Shown: positions 21,022 to 34,279, counted from the first letter of the stretch. The stretch: DNA of 64,000 nt from Sceloporus undulatus (GCF_019175285.1 NC_056527.1:114006238-114070237); one strand, 5' to 3'. Made by a program: numbers and translations. The notes: generated from the letters alone by a model not told the origin.

Positions 21022-24000
21022 GATGTTTAGCTCGGGTCTAATTAAAACAATGTAGAACTTAGGAAGAAAAATGAAACCCAGCAATGCAGAACTAGAGGCC
21101 AAGATGGAGAAGATCTCCACAGCCACCATGTATTTCCCTTTGGTGCTCAGGTAAGTGGGGACAAAGGACATCCAGACACTGCAAAAGACCAGCATGCTGA
21201 AGGTGATCAGCTTGGCTTCATTAAAAGTATCAGGCAACTTCCTGGCAAAGAATGCAACAGTGAAGCTTATGAAGGCCAAAAGCCCCATATAGGCAAAAAC
21301 AATGTAAAACATCACATCTGAGCCTTCATTGCATTGCACTACAATCTCTCCCATCTGAGAGTTTATGTCCCATTCTGGAAAAGGGGGAGAGATGGTCAGC
21401 CACACAACACAAATTGAAATTTGGATAAGAGATGCAAAAATAACAACTTGCACTGCCAAATTCTTCCCTATGTATTTCCTCACACTATTTCCGGGCTTGG
21501 TGGCCATGAAGGCCAAGACTACTGTCAAGGTTTTTGCCAAGACTGAAGAAACAGCAGTAGAGAAAACAATGGCAAAGAACGTTTGCCGGAGAATGCAAGA
21601 CACAACCCCAGGCTTTCCAATGAAGAGCAAAGAGCAGAGAAAGCAAAGCAGCAAAGAGGAGAGTAGGACACAGGTGAGGGTCCAGTTATTGGCTTTAAGG
21701 ATGGGAGTGTGCCTGTGTCGAATGAAGGTCCACATGACCACAAGAGTAACCAGAGCAAAGAAAAGAACCAAAGAAGCCAGGACAATTCCCAAGGGTTCTT
21801 CAAATGACATATAGTTTACAGGTTTGGGAATGCATGCATCTCGATTCCTATTTGAACGCTGGTCCTCTGGGCACTGGTTGCACTTTTCTGCATCTGGAAA
21901 AAGTCAAGAGATTATATTTTTATTTTAAGAAAAACTACAAGTATCTTTTTAAGCAACAGAACAAGATTCTGCCACAATTGTAGAATGAAAGAATTATATG
22001 ATTATAGCAGCAAGCTTATTGTATGTAAAGTGTTGGAAAACCGACTAACTTACAGAGAAGCATGGACTCTTGATAGAGATGGACATACTGACAATGTCTA
22101 TCAGAGAAAAATCATTGGACAGTTTTTTTTTTAAGACTGTGCATTAATTTTGCTTTACTTGAAGAAGAAAGAAAGAGATATTATGGTTGGAATTTGAGCT
22201 TTGAAGAAATTTTGTTTATTTGTTTAGGTCAGAAGTAAGTTAGCATTATTGAGAATACACACACATTTACATATACACACCCGCTGAGCATTAATGTTCT
22301 TAGGTTAAGGAAGTGGGGACTCAATTATAGTTAGAGTTAGCTGTCTTAATTCAGTTTGTGTTTATTTTGTTAGTTTTTTCCATATCTAATATAATCACTG
22401 AAAAAATATTCTCTACATTTCTTCCATTTCCTGTGATGCCTTGAGATCTGGAAAAGTAGGGATGGAAATACTGTTTGAAAGCATTCAAAAATGGTTGAAT
22501 AAATATATATTTTGAGTGCCAAGACTTCCCAATGAGAAGCATCCTGGACTGATGGGTTTTGTTGCAGTTTGGGGCTGATCCTATGAAAAATTCAGTTGTC
22601 GTTGTTTTGTTCACAGATGTATAGAAATATTATTTGTTTTCTGTGTAACATCACAATGTGAAAATTTTGACCAAAATGAGTTCCAAATTGCAAATAGTCT
22701 TCAAAAACTGCATGCTTTTTCAAATACATTCTTGATAAAATTGCTTTCTTTCAGAAGAAACTTTGGTGCATTACAAACTGCCTAAAAGCAGCGGTCTGCC
22801 GGTGCTGCTGGTTGCTCCGCAAGGGAGCCGTAGCAACCAAACCATGCGGCTCCCGCGCGGAGCAAAAAAGAAGCCCAAAATGGCGCTTCTTCCTGCAGCG
22901 CGGTTATGATGCCGCGAGGTGCCAATGGCGCACTCGCGACGTCATAAGTGCTGCACAATGTGCAGACGCTATGCATACGACACGTAATAATGGCGGCGCC
23001 TGTGTGTATAGGGTGCCGCCATTATTATGCCCCCGTCACGTGCAAGGGGTGAGGCCGGTGTGGACGCTAGATCCCCGGCCAACCCCTAGCATGTGCTGGG
23101 GCACCTCAAGAGTCCATCTGTATCGGGCCTTTGTGAAGAATTAAATGCCTGAGCAAAAGACACTATGCTTTCCTTGTGTCCAGATCACAAAATGATACTT
23201 TTTAGTCACTATCACACTTCTGAAGAAATCTATTTTAATATAAGGATTGATCCACTCACTACTTCTAAGAGATCACTATTATTGAGAAATTATACAGACT
23301 TTCCTTTCTCTTTCTGTCTGGGATTTAAATTAGAACAATTATCGTCCAGTTAGTCTGACATCAATCCCAGGAAAGATTCTAGAGCAGATAATTAAATAGA
23401 GAGTCTGTGAACATCTAGAAAGCAATGCCATAATCACAAAAAGTCAACATGGATTTCAGAGAAACAAATCATGCCAGACAAATCTGATCTCCTTCTTTGA
23501 TAAAATTACTAGCTTGGTAGATGAAGGGAATGCTGTGTACAGTATAGTATATCTTGATTTCAGTAAGGCCTTTGACAGGGTTCCCCATGACATTCTTGCA
23601 AACAAGCTTGTAAAATGTGGGCTAGACAAGGCAACTGTTACATGGATTTGTTATTGATTGACCGGACGAACCCAAAGGGTGCTCAACAATGGCACCTTTT
23701 CATCCTGGAGAGAAGTAACCAGTGGTGTTCGACAGGGCTCTGTCCTGGGCCCAGTACTGTTCAACATCTTTATCAGTGACTTGGATGACAGAATTGGGGG
23801 CATACTTATCAAATTTGCAGATGACACCAAATTAGGAGGAGTAGCTAATAACCCAGAGGACAGGATCAAGATTCAAAATGACCTGAACAGATTTGAAAAC
23901 TGGGCCAAAACTAACAAAATGAAATTCAACACGGAGAAATGTAAGGTACTGCACTTAGGGTGAAAAAATGAAATGCACAGATATAGGATGGGGGATACCT

Positions 24001-27000
24001 GGCTGAATGAAACTACGTGTGAAAGGGATCTAGGAGTCCAAGTAGACCATAAGTTGAACATGAATCAACAGTGTGATGCGGCAGCTAACAAGGCCAATGC
24101 GATTTTAGGCTGCATCAATAGAAGTATAGTGTCTAGATCAAGGGAAGTAATAGTGCCACTCTATTCTGCTCTGGTCAGGCCCCACCTGGAATATTGTGTC
24201 CAGTTCTGGGCGCCACAATTCAAAAAGGACATTGAGAAACTGGAGCGTGTCCAAAGGAGGGCGACTAAAATGGTGAAGGGTCTGGAAACCAAGCCCTATG
24301 AGGAATGCCTTAGGGAGCTGGGTATGTTTAGCCTGGAGAAAAGAAAGTTAAGAGGTGATATGATAGCCTTGTTTAAATATTTGAAGGGATGTCATATTGA
24401 GGAGGGAGCAAATTTGTTTTCTGCTGCTCCAGAGACTAGGACCCAGAGCAATGGATGCAAGCTGCAGGAAAAGAGATTCCACCTCAACATTAGGAGGAAC
24501 TTCCTGACAGTAAGGGCTGTTCGACAGAGGAACAAACTCCCTTGAAGTGTAGTGGAGTCTCCTTCCTTGGAGGTCTTCAAGCAGAGGCTGGATGGCCATC
24601 TGTCGGGGATGCTTTGATTTGGATTTCCTGCATGGTGGGGGGTTGGTCTGGATGGCCCTTGTGGTCTCTTCCAACTCTATGATTCTATGATTCTACCTTT
24701 CTGAGGCAACTGCCACACTTTAGAATAGATGCAGTTTGACACCACTTTAACTGCCATGGCTCCATCCTATGGGATCCTGGGATTTGTAGTTTGTTGTGGC
24801 ACCAGAGCTATCCGAGAGAGAAGCTTAATGTTTCACAGAATTACAAATAGCAGAACGCCATAGCGTTGAACCATGGCAGTTAAAACAGCATCAAACTGCA
24901 TTCATTCTGCAGTGTAGATGTAGCCTGAGAAACATGCCTGTTCTTTAAGCTGCCAGTCGGTTTTGGTCCATAACATAAGTAAGGAATACCCATGTGTATT
25001 GGAGATTTGAGCAGACATACTCCACCAAGAGATCAACTGTTTCCACAATGTCATCATAGTTCAACCATGGCTTACCCGTCTGGTAGGAAATCATTCCTTC
25101 AGAGCATGGTAGACAGTCATAACAACAAATCTGTTTTCCTTCCCGAATGGTCTTGCTGTTTCCAGGCTGGCAATGCTCAACGCATATGGCACTGGGAGAC
25201 ATCTGCGAAAATCCATAAGGAAAATTACACAATGATGTCTAATCCCTAGAATGCTCCCTTTGTTGCTGCATTCAGATATATTCACTTATGCATTTTGCCA
25301 TTTATCCCATCCTTTCAAGATTCGTTACTGTCAAAGAGGTTTTTTGCTAAATCCTCTATTTGTATATCTGCTTGGACTGGGAGAGACTTTCATTTCAATT
25401 CATTCTTGAGAGAAATTTTCCCCAAACCCACAAAATTTAAATGTGAGGCAAATGAAGAAGTGAGAAATTTGCCCATCCTTCCATGTAGTCAGTGGACCCT
25501 ATCAATTATGGATTCTCAAGAATAAGATTAAACACAGTCCCCCAAACTTTTAAATCTGTGGGAACATCATGAAAATCTTAGTTCTTCACACCAGATTAAA
25601 CCTGGGATTCCATGTAACAGATCTTCCATAGAGCTGGAACTCTTTCCCTGCAGGAGCCTGAGGGTCAATTCTTCCAATATGGACTTGACGGAGGGACTGA
25701 TTGAGGAAAGTGACCATGTTGATGATGTCATATCTGGTTGTCAACTGTCCCTTCGCATCAAAAAATATTTCCTCTCCAGCAGTATTGTTGAAATGAATCT
25801 GTTTCAAGAAGCGATGAAGCTAGTTGAGAGGAGAAAAGAGAGTGATTTTGGTGCAGTGGTGGAGAAATGGGTTGCCTTGAATACTGTGGAATTTGTGGTC
25901 TTCATATCTTAATTTTGTGACAGCATGCCCAACTAGTTGTTTCTTACTTGTCTATGATGGACACCCATCCTGTATGATAAACTTCATATAGACATACAGT
26001 GAACCATTCCCATCTGTAGAGATTCGGTTCCCAGACCCCACATGGATGGGAACAAACATGGACACTCAAGCTTCATATTATTCAATGGGAGGTGATATGT
26101 ACGTACGTTCACATGCACTTATCAGCAATGAATAATATGAGGCATGGTGACCTATGCATGGATGAATCTGCAGATCACAAACCCACGGATACAGTGGGCC
26201 CACTTTAATGCCTCCCTACTTACATACATAACTGTCATGGATTGCCCTGGGCTGTCGGTGCTAGGACCTGTGGAGCGAAGACAGGTCAAAGAGTCTTTGA
26301 CACATTCTTCCAGGCTAGAAGCCAAGAGGAGAGCTAATAGGTTTCAGCTGAGAGAAGCAGAGGCCTTTTAAAAGACGTCCCGCTGCAAAGGTCCTTTGCA
26401 GCCAACAATCATCCTTGCAGCCTTGTTGCTTTTTTGCTCCTTGCTCTTTGATCCATGGCTCTGGTTATCTGACCTCTGGACTTGCCCTGTGACTATGCTC
26501 TTGCCTCTGCCCTTTGCTGTGACTGACTGACCAACTGGTGTTGTGTGACCTTTGGACTGGACTCTGGACTATTGCTTTGTATATTCCCCTGCTGCACTCA
26601 GTAGAGGTAAGCAGGACAAAAACAGGAAAATGAAAAACAGCAGATAGTGACTTCAGTGCAAATTCACAACCCATTGTTTTCAATTCTACCTGGATTATAC
26701 ATAACTGATCTATGGCACATTCTCCCACTTCCTTCCTGCAAAATAAGGTTGCAAAATTCCAGACAACAGGGTAAGCTGTGACTATTAGACCAGATCATTA
26801 CAACAATACATGAGGAGAGTATTTTTCTTCCTTCAGGGTGGACATTCTGGGCCTCCACTTCCCCATTCCTTCCACTTGGAATATGATGAAAACAGAGCAT
26901 GGAGAGCATATGCTGCTGTCTGTGCTCAATTAGCACTTCTTATTCATTATGATGGTATGATGGAATTAAGTCTAAGAAATCATAATGGCTTCCTTTGATC

Positions 27001-30000
27001 CTTCTCAGCATCAAAATTAAAAATGACAGAGCAGAGGGGCTAAATGTAATTGAAAGACCATTGTGTAAGTAAGTAAGTAAAATATTATTTGTATACCGCC
27101 TTTCTAAGACCAAGGCGGTTTCTAAGTTTGTCCCTGCTGGAGTAGAGCCACCTACAGAAGTGACTGGCCTATGAAGCATTTGAGGAAGCTGGATTCTCTA
27201 ACATACTTGTTGACAGGGAAATTGCAACTTTTCAATTGACATAATATGTGAATGAGGAGCTTTCCCCCCTCCCCATTTGTAACCATTTTGGAGCCCATGC
27301 ACAGATCATTACAGTAGCATTCGACAAGAGAATGTTCCTACCTGCCAAGGATGGACAGTCCAACGGTCCCATGTGCCACCATCTCTTAATGCTTTCCATT
27401 TAGTTCTTGATGAAAACATAGCGTGGAGGGCATGTGCGATGGCATAAACAGCATTATAAATACTATATATCTGACCAGACATTCCTATTTCAAACACGGT
27501 GTTAGGCAAGGTGGTCAACTTCTCTTCCCCAGTACAGTTGGCTGCATTAGGCATATAGTAACCATATTGGGGTAATGAGCATCCAAAGGTGGAAATCCAA
27601 AACCAAGGGGTGTAAAAATCATTCTTTCCATTTGGATTTATTGTGTGGAGAAATTCTGCGTATCCTTTCACTTCTTTTGTGTGCAGTGAAAATGACAGAG
27701 TGCCATTAAAAGATTTGGGGGTAAATACCTCAGTAGAAAATGGAGATGTAAAATCCCACTGAGCTGTGATGACCCAAACTTTCTGTGTTGGCTTCTTTTC
27801 ATTAAACTCGCTGAAATACAGAACTATTCTCAAGCCTTCCATAGATCGTGCATACCCATGAACAAGAATCACATCCGTATCAGAAGATGAGAGGACCCAC
27901 TTTATTCTTGCCAATTTAGTATTAAACTGGAATGTTTGATCCCAATACTTTTTCAAAGTTGGCATAATTTCCTGAAAAGCAAAACAAATCCTGTTCTGGA
28001 GTAGCTGATGAATGAGACTCCTCAGGAACAGTTCTCTACTGTCATCAGAAATAATGAGGCCAACCCAAGTCCATCCAAAATTTTGAAAGAGCTTGATAAT
28101 TCCAACATACAGAGCACTTTCGCTTGGGATCATTCGATAGACAGAAGGGAACTGTGATTTGTCATTCAGTGCAGGGTCAAAGGATCCATAACTCAGCTAA
28201 GTAGAAGGAGAATGTTCTTTTTAGAAGTGACAAACAAACCTCCCATTATTGCTCAATTTAAGTAGTGTCTTGATTTGAATACTGGACCAGGACTCTGGAG
28301 ATCAGGGTTTGAATACCCACTCAATCATGGAAATGGATTGGGAGACTTTGGGCAAGTCACACTCTCTCAGTCTCAGAGGAAAACACTGACAACGCCCCCC
28401 ACACACACACACACACATACACCTTGCCATGAAAACACTGTGGTAGGTTCTCCTTAGGGTTCCCATAGGTCATATAACAACAACAACCAGTATCATAACT
28501 TCCAATGTAGCCTTGAATTAATATTATCTAGCTGTCAATGACCTGAGGACACACATAGACATCACATCACCACTTGACTATGGAAACCCAATAGGAAACC
28601 TTGAAGAAGTCTCACTCAGTCTCAGAGGAAGGCAAAGGCAACCCCCCCCCCAAACATGAAGGCATACCATGACAAGGAACATGTACTGGACTGAAATGAA
28701 TTTTGGCTGAATGAACTGAGCCATGTTTGCATTCCTCACTGAAGGGAGGGCAAGCTGACAACCAAAACATTTCCCCTGTAATTTTATTAATTTATTGCAA
28801 AGGAAAACACATACCTGTAGCATCTTATAGATATTTAAGATGTGAGGCATCTGCTTAGTGTTGTGAGGGGAGAGTTCCCCAATGATGGCCATTATCTTCC
28901 ACTTCTTATTGCATATATAGTTGGGAGGATTCTTGTGCCCTGTGAAAAGGACATCCATCGTTCCCAAACATGTTCCCATTTCATTGTGGACAGTTGTAGC
29001 AAAGATTTCACCTAATGTGTGGTTGAATAACAAGTTGCCATTCTTGTTAATCTCTTCTCTGGCAAATTGAAAGACGAGATACTGCTGGAAATATTTAGGC
29101 AGAATGCTGCAATGAGATTTTTTATGTGGTCTGAGTGTCACCTTGTTCTCAAAAGCATTCTTGTATCATTTGATCAAAGTACACACAATTTGAATTACAT
29201 TCAAGCATTCTTATATTTAAGAGAAGACATCCTGAAATTGGTTGGGCTTATCAAGTCATTATTAAAATTTCACTTATTTCAATGGCCTCTAAGTATGTAC
29301 CTGATTCCAGCCCTTTCACTTTTCGTTTGATGGGGAAATAATCTTCCCCTTTGAGATATTATTTTGAGAAATTATTTTGGTCATTATTGATTTCCCCAAA
29401 CCAATCTGTAAATGAAGATGATTCATTCCATCTTCATTTGGAATCTTTGCAATCAGCCTTGAGCCATGGTGCAATTGCGCTCTAGATGTTGTTGAACCTG
29501 TTGCCCTCTAGAAGACGTGGAATCACAATACCCATCATACCTGACCACTGTGCATGCTGGCTGTGGCTGATAGAAACCAACAGCCTGTTAGTACTCAAAC
29601 ATCTGTGACCTAGGGGTTTATCGCATTGGCTTTGCTCCCACAATTGATCCGTGATGTAACTTTGAGAAAGCAAATCTTATTGCATCTCCCTGTCACCGGA
29701 GAGTAGGCAACCCATTTGCAACCCAGGGTTCTCCAGGCCCCTCCTGCATCTTTTTAAGAATGAGATTTTCCTGTTCTTGAAAAGATGCAGTAGAAACCTC
29801 GGTTGCAAATGGGCTGTGAATTCCCTGGCAATGAGGAACTGCAAATATCCACTTTCTGAAAGTTACATCCCGCTTCTATCACAGGAGCAAATCCAATGCA
29901 ATAAACCCTTAGTTTCTAGAGATCTAAAAGAGTGCAGTCATATCTTTGTTATTACAAGAACAAATAAAGTCACAATTATCTATTAGGCCAACATATCCTT

Positions 30001-30284
30001 TGGTACAATGAAACAACCACTTACTAGCCATGTGAAGATGGAACTGGAATTCTGTCAAATGGATAGTCATTCAAAGTATAAATAAGAAAAGAGACAAATG
30101 CACCAATAGTAATATCATTTGGAATGCCAGGAAAGACATTATGAACCTTAGCTTTCCAATCACATCCATTGTTAGAAATCTTGCCAGCAATATGAGGAAG
30201 CTTCAGAAGCAAAAGGAGCAGCAATAGTGGCATCTGCCTGACTTTTCGCAAACTGGAAGTCCTGCCACACTTGCAAACAATCAT
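21022..30284 (-). CDS. V2R gene A: type 2 vomeronasal receptor, six exons, 3' end in gap
   Basis: Class C GPCR for chemosensory ligands, expected in the vomeronasal neuron membrane. Exons on the minus strand: 1, 30025-30284 (Leu-run signal peptide; an internal Met at 30233 sits just before [10 protein letters not shown] and may be the true start); 2, 28815-29106; 3, 27342-28196; 4, 25592-25819; 5, 25076-25202; 6, 21022-21893. All have AG acceptors and GT donors (exon 4 donor is the weak GTGTGA), and phases join without stops; the exon 1-2 junction makes a Tyr codon. Exons 1-4 form the Venus-flytrap domain ([23 protein letters not shown]), exon 5 the cysteine-rich linker ([17 protein letters not shown]), exon 6 the seven helices ([31 protein letters not shown]). 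It is more diverged than genes B-D. The last dozen or so codons after RPELNI are lost in the gap. Confidence 0.92.
22790..23140. mobile_element. GC-rich CpG-containing inverted-repeat element in intron 5 of gene A
   Basis: A GC-rich island that shares the 'gccaatggcgcactcg' block with the element at 5085-5430 and contains a mirrored 'aataatggcggcgcc' and 'gccgccattattatg' pair. It ends near GTATCGGGCCT. No coding region. Confidence 0.55.
23336..24695 (+). mobile_element. CR1 LINE, 5'-truncated, in intron 5 of gene A
   Basis: The plus strand codes in pieces for CR1 ORF2 reverse transcriptase: an [20 protein letters not shown] stretch, then [14 protein letters not shown] (motif A), [20 protein letters not shown] (motif B), FADDTKLGG (catalytic pair) and the C-terminal [20 protein letters not shown] region. 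Several stops are present (for example after [14 protein letters not shown], after TWICY, and after KCKVLHLG), so it is inactive. The 3' end has the CR1 'gattctatgattcta' repeat. It is antisense to the V2R. Confidence 0.93.
24706..24930. mobile_element. CACTGCAGAAATAATCCAG-type MITE
   Basis: Starts near 'gccacactttagaatagatg', holds 'accagagctatccgagagag' and ends 'attctgcagtgtagatgtag'. It lies between exons 5 and 6 of gene A. Confidence 0.75.
25990..26215. mobile_element. short inverted-repeat element, intron 3 of gene A
   Basis: 'catacagtgaaccattccca' at the left and 'cacggatacagtgggcccac' at the right frame a segment resembling the mariner-like MITEs at 18706 and 35215. A related end is at 63866-64000. 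Confidence 0.45.
26225..26600 (+). mobile_element. possible solo LTR fossil, uncertain
   Basis: A GC-richer block that opens TGTCATGGATTGCCC and contains a CCTTTTAAAAG TATA-like site, reminiscent of reptile LTRs. No clear partner end or target duplication is visible and no internal genes are present. If it is an LTR it is an old, isolated one in intron 3 of gene A. Confidence 0.25.
28271..28492 (+). mobile_element. tRNA-derived SINE with (AACAAC) tail
   Basis: A degenerate B box (GGGTTTGAATACC, about 28302) follows a tRNA-like head. The body reads 'gactttgggcaagtcacac', then a CA run, then 'gggttcccataggtcatata' and an ACAACAACAAC tail. It sits in intron 2 of gene A. Confidence 0.8.
29614..29908. 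mobile_element. foldback MITE, GGGTTTATCGCATTGG ends, intron 1 of gene A
   Basis: The left end GGGTTTATCGCATTGGCTTT mirrors the right end, which on the other strand reads GGGTTTATTGCATTGGATTT. The pairing extends for about 50 bp, and the centre is also partly self-complementary (ttgcaacc...ggttgcaa). It belongs with the GGAGWTTATYGCA group at 40723, 42936, 52124 and 60984. Confidence 0.75.
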
Positions 30285-31833
30285 TTGGAGAGAGACTTAA
30301 AACATCAGTAGTGCAAACAAGACACTTGGATTCTTCCAAACTAGTTCCCAGAGAGCTGGAATAGTTGTGTTACTGGAATACCTTTATGGTTTAAGGCACT
30401 GAGTACTGACTCTCAAATGCTCATTGAGCCCCCAAGTACTGTGTGTAACAGGTTACTCTGGCAGCTGCCTGATCTCTAGCAGTTTATGCCCCAGCTATGT
30501 ATGCATACTATTATTTGGACAGAAACATAGAATGTCAGATACACAACCTTCTAGTTAGCTTGAATGAGCCTGAAAGCTGGATGGGGGAAATAAACCATTT
30601 TAAATATTCAAGTCAGTGTTCTCAGGCAGAATTTTGATCATGTCCTGCTTGACTTCAATAAACCCCCAAGAACACTAACATGTTGTTTTGAAAGTCATAT
30701 TTACAGACACTGCACTTCAATCGCAATAAGCTTGGGTGGTTGACACATCTGTTCTCCCGGATTCCTGATAGACCTGGGCTACAATTACTCAAAAGATAAT
30801 GATAATGGTTATTATAAGGAAGACAATTATCCTTTCCAGTATTCTCAGCATTTGTAGAATACAGAAACATAGCTGTTTTAGTCTGGAATATCAGTATGCA
30901 AAGGGATGAGTATGCAAAGGGATCCTTTTGGACTAACTGTGTGAAAGAAATTGTAGCATAAACTTTTGTAGACTTGGTCTACCTCCTCAGATGCATAAAG
31001 TGAACCAAGTCTCCAAAAATTTACACTACTATTTCTTTCACACAATTAGTTTCCAAGGTGCTACAATTTCCCTTTGAATATCTCAGCATCAGTATGAAAG
31101 AAAACATACTCACTATCTCCAGGCTAGTGAGTTTGAGCCTGACTTGGTCATACTTAGATCAGAATAATTGAAGTCAGTGGGACATTAACCAAAGCTAATT
31201 TAATTAGCTTTAATTTTAATATGTCTCTTTGAAATATGATTGTGTCTGATCTCCTTTAATTATCAGTTGGGCTGGGAATATGCACACACTGGGTGTTAAG
31301 GGTCAGTTTTGGAATGGTTGGATGGATGACTGATGGAAAGACGGGGAAATGTCCACTGGAACTATGTTCAGATTCCCATTTGAGATCTTCATCCAATTAA
31401 ATCATACATTGGGAAATCACAGCCTACATTATGCATGTGGCCCCATTGTCTTTATTTGAACAGCTGATACTTCCCTTCCCACCAGAAACATAGCACGGTA
31501 GTTTCCAAACTTTGGGGGGTATGCCAACCCTTTTCCACTTGGGTGGTAATCCTAGTGCTTTCCACCTCACACATGCACCTATTTCTTGATATTAGATCTA
31601 TTGTTCTGCTGCAAATTCAAAACAACCAGTCTAACACTATAATGTGAAACAATCATATGCATTTCACAGATAAAACATAACTTTGTAAAACTGGGTCTGA
31701 AACTCTCCCTTTTTTTCTATTTCTAAGCATGGACTTAGATTCTTAACCAAAATAAAACCCCATGGATGAGCTGAGGGAGGAAGAATTCAGTAACCACTGG
31801 GGATCTTTTTTTCTGATTAGCTGGTGTCTGGTA
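30285..31833. other. upstream region of V2R gene A, no gene
   Basis: 5' flank of gene A on the minus strand. It holds the inverted Penelope-like tail at 30895-31075 and otherwise unassigned AT-rich DNA. No convincing core promoter motif could be singled out. Confidence 0.4.
30895..31075. mobile_element. inverted pair of Penelope-like tails
   Basis: 'ttggactaactgtgtgaaag' on the left and its reverse version 'ctttcacacaattagtttcc' on the right flank a hairpin core at 30961-31000. On the minus strand the core reads CTGAGGA, G, then GTAGAC-CAA-GTCTAC, then AAAAG. An old non-coding fossil. Confidence 0.65.
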
Positions 31834-31897
31834 TTCACCTCAGGACTGATTAAAATGGGGTAGAACTTAGGGAGAAAAAATGAAACCCAGCATTTTG
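31834..31897 (-). pseudogene. V2R exon 6 relic (C-terminal end of seven-helix domain)
   Basis: About 63 bp match the end of exon 6 of gene A (compare 21030-21090): shared runs include 'gattaaaa', 'gtagaactta', 'aaatgaaacccagca'. On the minus strand this codes for an LLGFIFSPKFYPILI-like stretch, the last helix. The rest of the exon is gone. With the exon 5 relic at 37322-37448 it suggests a decayed V2R between genes A and B. Confidence 0.6.
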
Positions 31898-34156
31898 GTT
31901 GGGGATTGAGTGGGTGGGTGTATAAACTTTAAGTCTATTTGAGAACTGGAGGGAAAATGAAAAAAGAACTTAAAAGATGGTTCTCACCAGAGTTTCTGGA
32001 CATGGGATAAGATTCTCTCTTTCTGTTTTATTCCTCGAACGATCAATGAACACACACCTGACTTTGAATTGAATTCAAACACAGTCATACTCAAGAGGAG
32101 TCTTCATAAAGTCCATGGTGGCTTGCAAATCATGACTAATAGTTTTTTGTGGGTTTTTTGGGTTATAAGATGCCAGCCACAGATGCTGGCGAAACGTCAG
32201 AAAGAAACTCTGCTAGAACATGGCCACATAGCCCTAAAAACCCACAGAAAACTATGTACGCTGGCCATGAAAGCCTTCAACTTTACAAATCATGACTAAC
32301 TTTCCAAGACAACAGGTGTGCCTTAGGAGCAGCATCAGTTTGAAATGACTTGAAGGCACACAGCAACAACTGTAATTTCAACACATTTCTTCTTTCTTCA
32401 GAAAACTCTGTGAAAACTGTGCATTTTGGTGATGTGATATTCTTGCAAGGAGGTGAAAGTCTCCCTTCTCCACTTGCCTATTTATGGCCTTTCTGCACAG
32501 CCACATGGTGACTTGCGGTGGGGGGGGGGGCAGCAGAACAATTGGCCATGCTAAGAGAACTGGCCTTTGGTGACTATCATGACTCCTGAGACATGAGACT
32601 TGGTAGGCTTTTCCCCCACCCTCTCCCACCCACACAACTCTGTATAGGACAGCAGGAGAATGTGGAATAAGTCAGCAAGTAAAATCCCCCAACAATGGCC
32701 TCTGATGAATAAGCCTGTCTCATTTATCCAGCCATGCCTCCTGGCACAGCAATGGTGTGTCCAGCAGGAGTGAGGAGGATAACCTACTGACAGCTTTCAT
32801 AGCTGCTGATGGGCAAGCCATGCTTGGCTATAACCCTGCCCCCTTCCACTGGCACAACCGTGTGATGACTAATGGGATGGTGTGGGGAGAAGGGAGCAAG
32901 CAGGAGGATTGCCCATCAGTGGCTATTGGAGTCATTGATGAATGAGACTCATCCAGCTAATCTGTCTTGGATTCTCCCAACAACGTGACTATTTAGTAGC
33001 CATGTGGGTGTGTTGAAGAGGTCAGGGAGATAGCTGAGCAAGTAAGATATCCATCATAGCAAGCCCACACTGATATGACATGGCAAATGAAAGAAAAAGA
33101 GGGAAAGGTTCCCCACTGGTAAGTTGTTTGTAACCTCTGAGGACTTTAGCCAATTAAAGCATTCATGGGGAAATAATTTTTTATTGCAGCCCCTGATACA
33201 ATCTCCATCCATTGCTAGGAACATTAGTAGAAGAAACAGATTTAACTGCTCTTGGGACACTCCTGTGGCAACAGTTTTGTGATAAAGAGGTTATGAGTGC
33301 CACTACTTCAAACCCATAGCCCATGCAAAGCCATTGGAATTGCACCTCTTGCTACCTTCAGCTTTTATTTTAAATAGCTGGGGTATATTTTGCCATCATT
33401 TTGGCCATGGCACATTCTCTGGCTGTGCCCAGGAGGAGCTTATAGAATGAAACCTGCCAAGGGTGCACAGCCATGAACTTAAGGATGACTATGGATTCAC
33501 TTTTACTCTGTTCCTTGTTGGTGAGATCCTATTTCCGTCCACTTATTGAGTTCATTTTTTAATTTTATATTTCACCTTTCTTCCAGCACAAAAAGTCAAG
33601 GCAGAGATGATTAGGCTGATTTCTCTATTTTAAATTATATGGACAGGGCAAGAAGTAGGTGAAAGAATATTGCCTGGATGTAGGTTTGTTTACAAAGACA
33701 AAAGTCCCCAGATGGATTTCAGCCAACGTTCTTGACTCAGTTAACAGGTATAATGCATTTCAAATGCAACTTTCACAGTGGTGGAATTCCCCCATACTTT
33801 CCAACAAACAGAATTGCTTCCCTGACCTCAATAAAAACAAATAAAAGCCAACCTCTTTGAAAAGGAAAAAAAAATAGAAACAAGTTAGATAGTGTCATGG
33901 TACGAGACATGGGCAGCCAGGGGTCCAAGGCAGACTGTCAAGGCCCAGGCCATGGCTGGTGAAAGTCAGAGACTCCATGAGCCAGTCACAAGGGGAAGCA
34001 GGTAATGCCACACAACAGTGTTCCCATTAGTCAGAGTTGACTTGAAAGCACATAAACTCATATCTCACTCTGCAAAGAGAGTAGTATCTGAAGCAGTGCT
34101 GAATGGTTCAAGGTGGTATAGTCCCTTGCATCACTGTCCATGAAAAAGCATTTCTC
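31898..34156. other. gene-free stretch between V2R relic and IGHV promoter
   Basis: Holds the palindromic repeat at 32140-32290, a SINE tail around 32330-32375 ('gacttgaaggcacacagcaa'), a poly-G run at 32520-32530 and another SINE tail around 34020-34060. No coding signal was found. Confidence 0.5.
32140..32290. mobile_element. short palindromic Penelope-like relative
   Basis: 'ttttgtgggttttttgggtt' at the left and its inverse 'aaaaacccacagaaaacta' at the right flank a hairpin with GCCAGC-CACAGAT-GCTGGC followed by GAAACGTC. Related copies lie at 37515-37900 and 57575-57800. Non-coding fossil. Confidence 0.6.
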
Positions 34157-34191
34157 ATTCAAATTACTTCCTGTCATTTCTCTTTATAAAG
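34157..34191 (+). promoter_or_regulatory. IGHV promoter: octamer-like site and TATA box
   Basis: ATTCAAAT (34157-34164) differs by one base from the immunoglobulin octamer ATGCAAAT and lies 20 bp upstream of TATAAAG (34185-34191). The leader ATG is at 34280, about 90 bp further. This is the standard VH promoter order, read directly from the sequence; octamer function is inferred from known VH genes. Confidence 0.55.
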
Positions 34192-34279
34192 AGTGATTCT
34201 GTCTCCATTGGCATTGTGACTTCATTGGGATGCCTGGGGGTTATTCAGAAAGTTCTCTGAGATTTCTGCCCAAGGAAAC

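Noticed and set aside
21365-21814. Plus-strand frame opposite V2R exon 6
   Set aside because: Shadow of the real minus-strand coding exon; the same kind of antisense frame occurs at other V2R exons.
26225-26600. Solo LTR in intron 3 of gene A
   Set aside because: Kept only as a low-confidence fossil; no matching right end or target duplication could be found.
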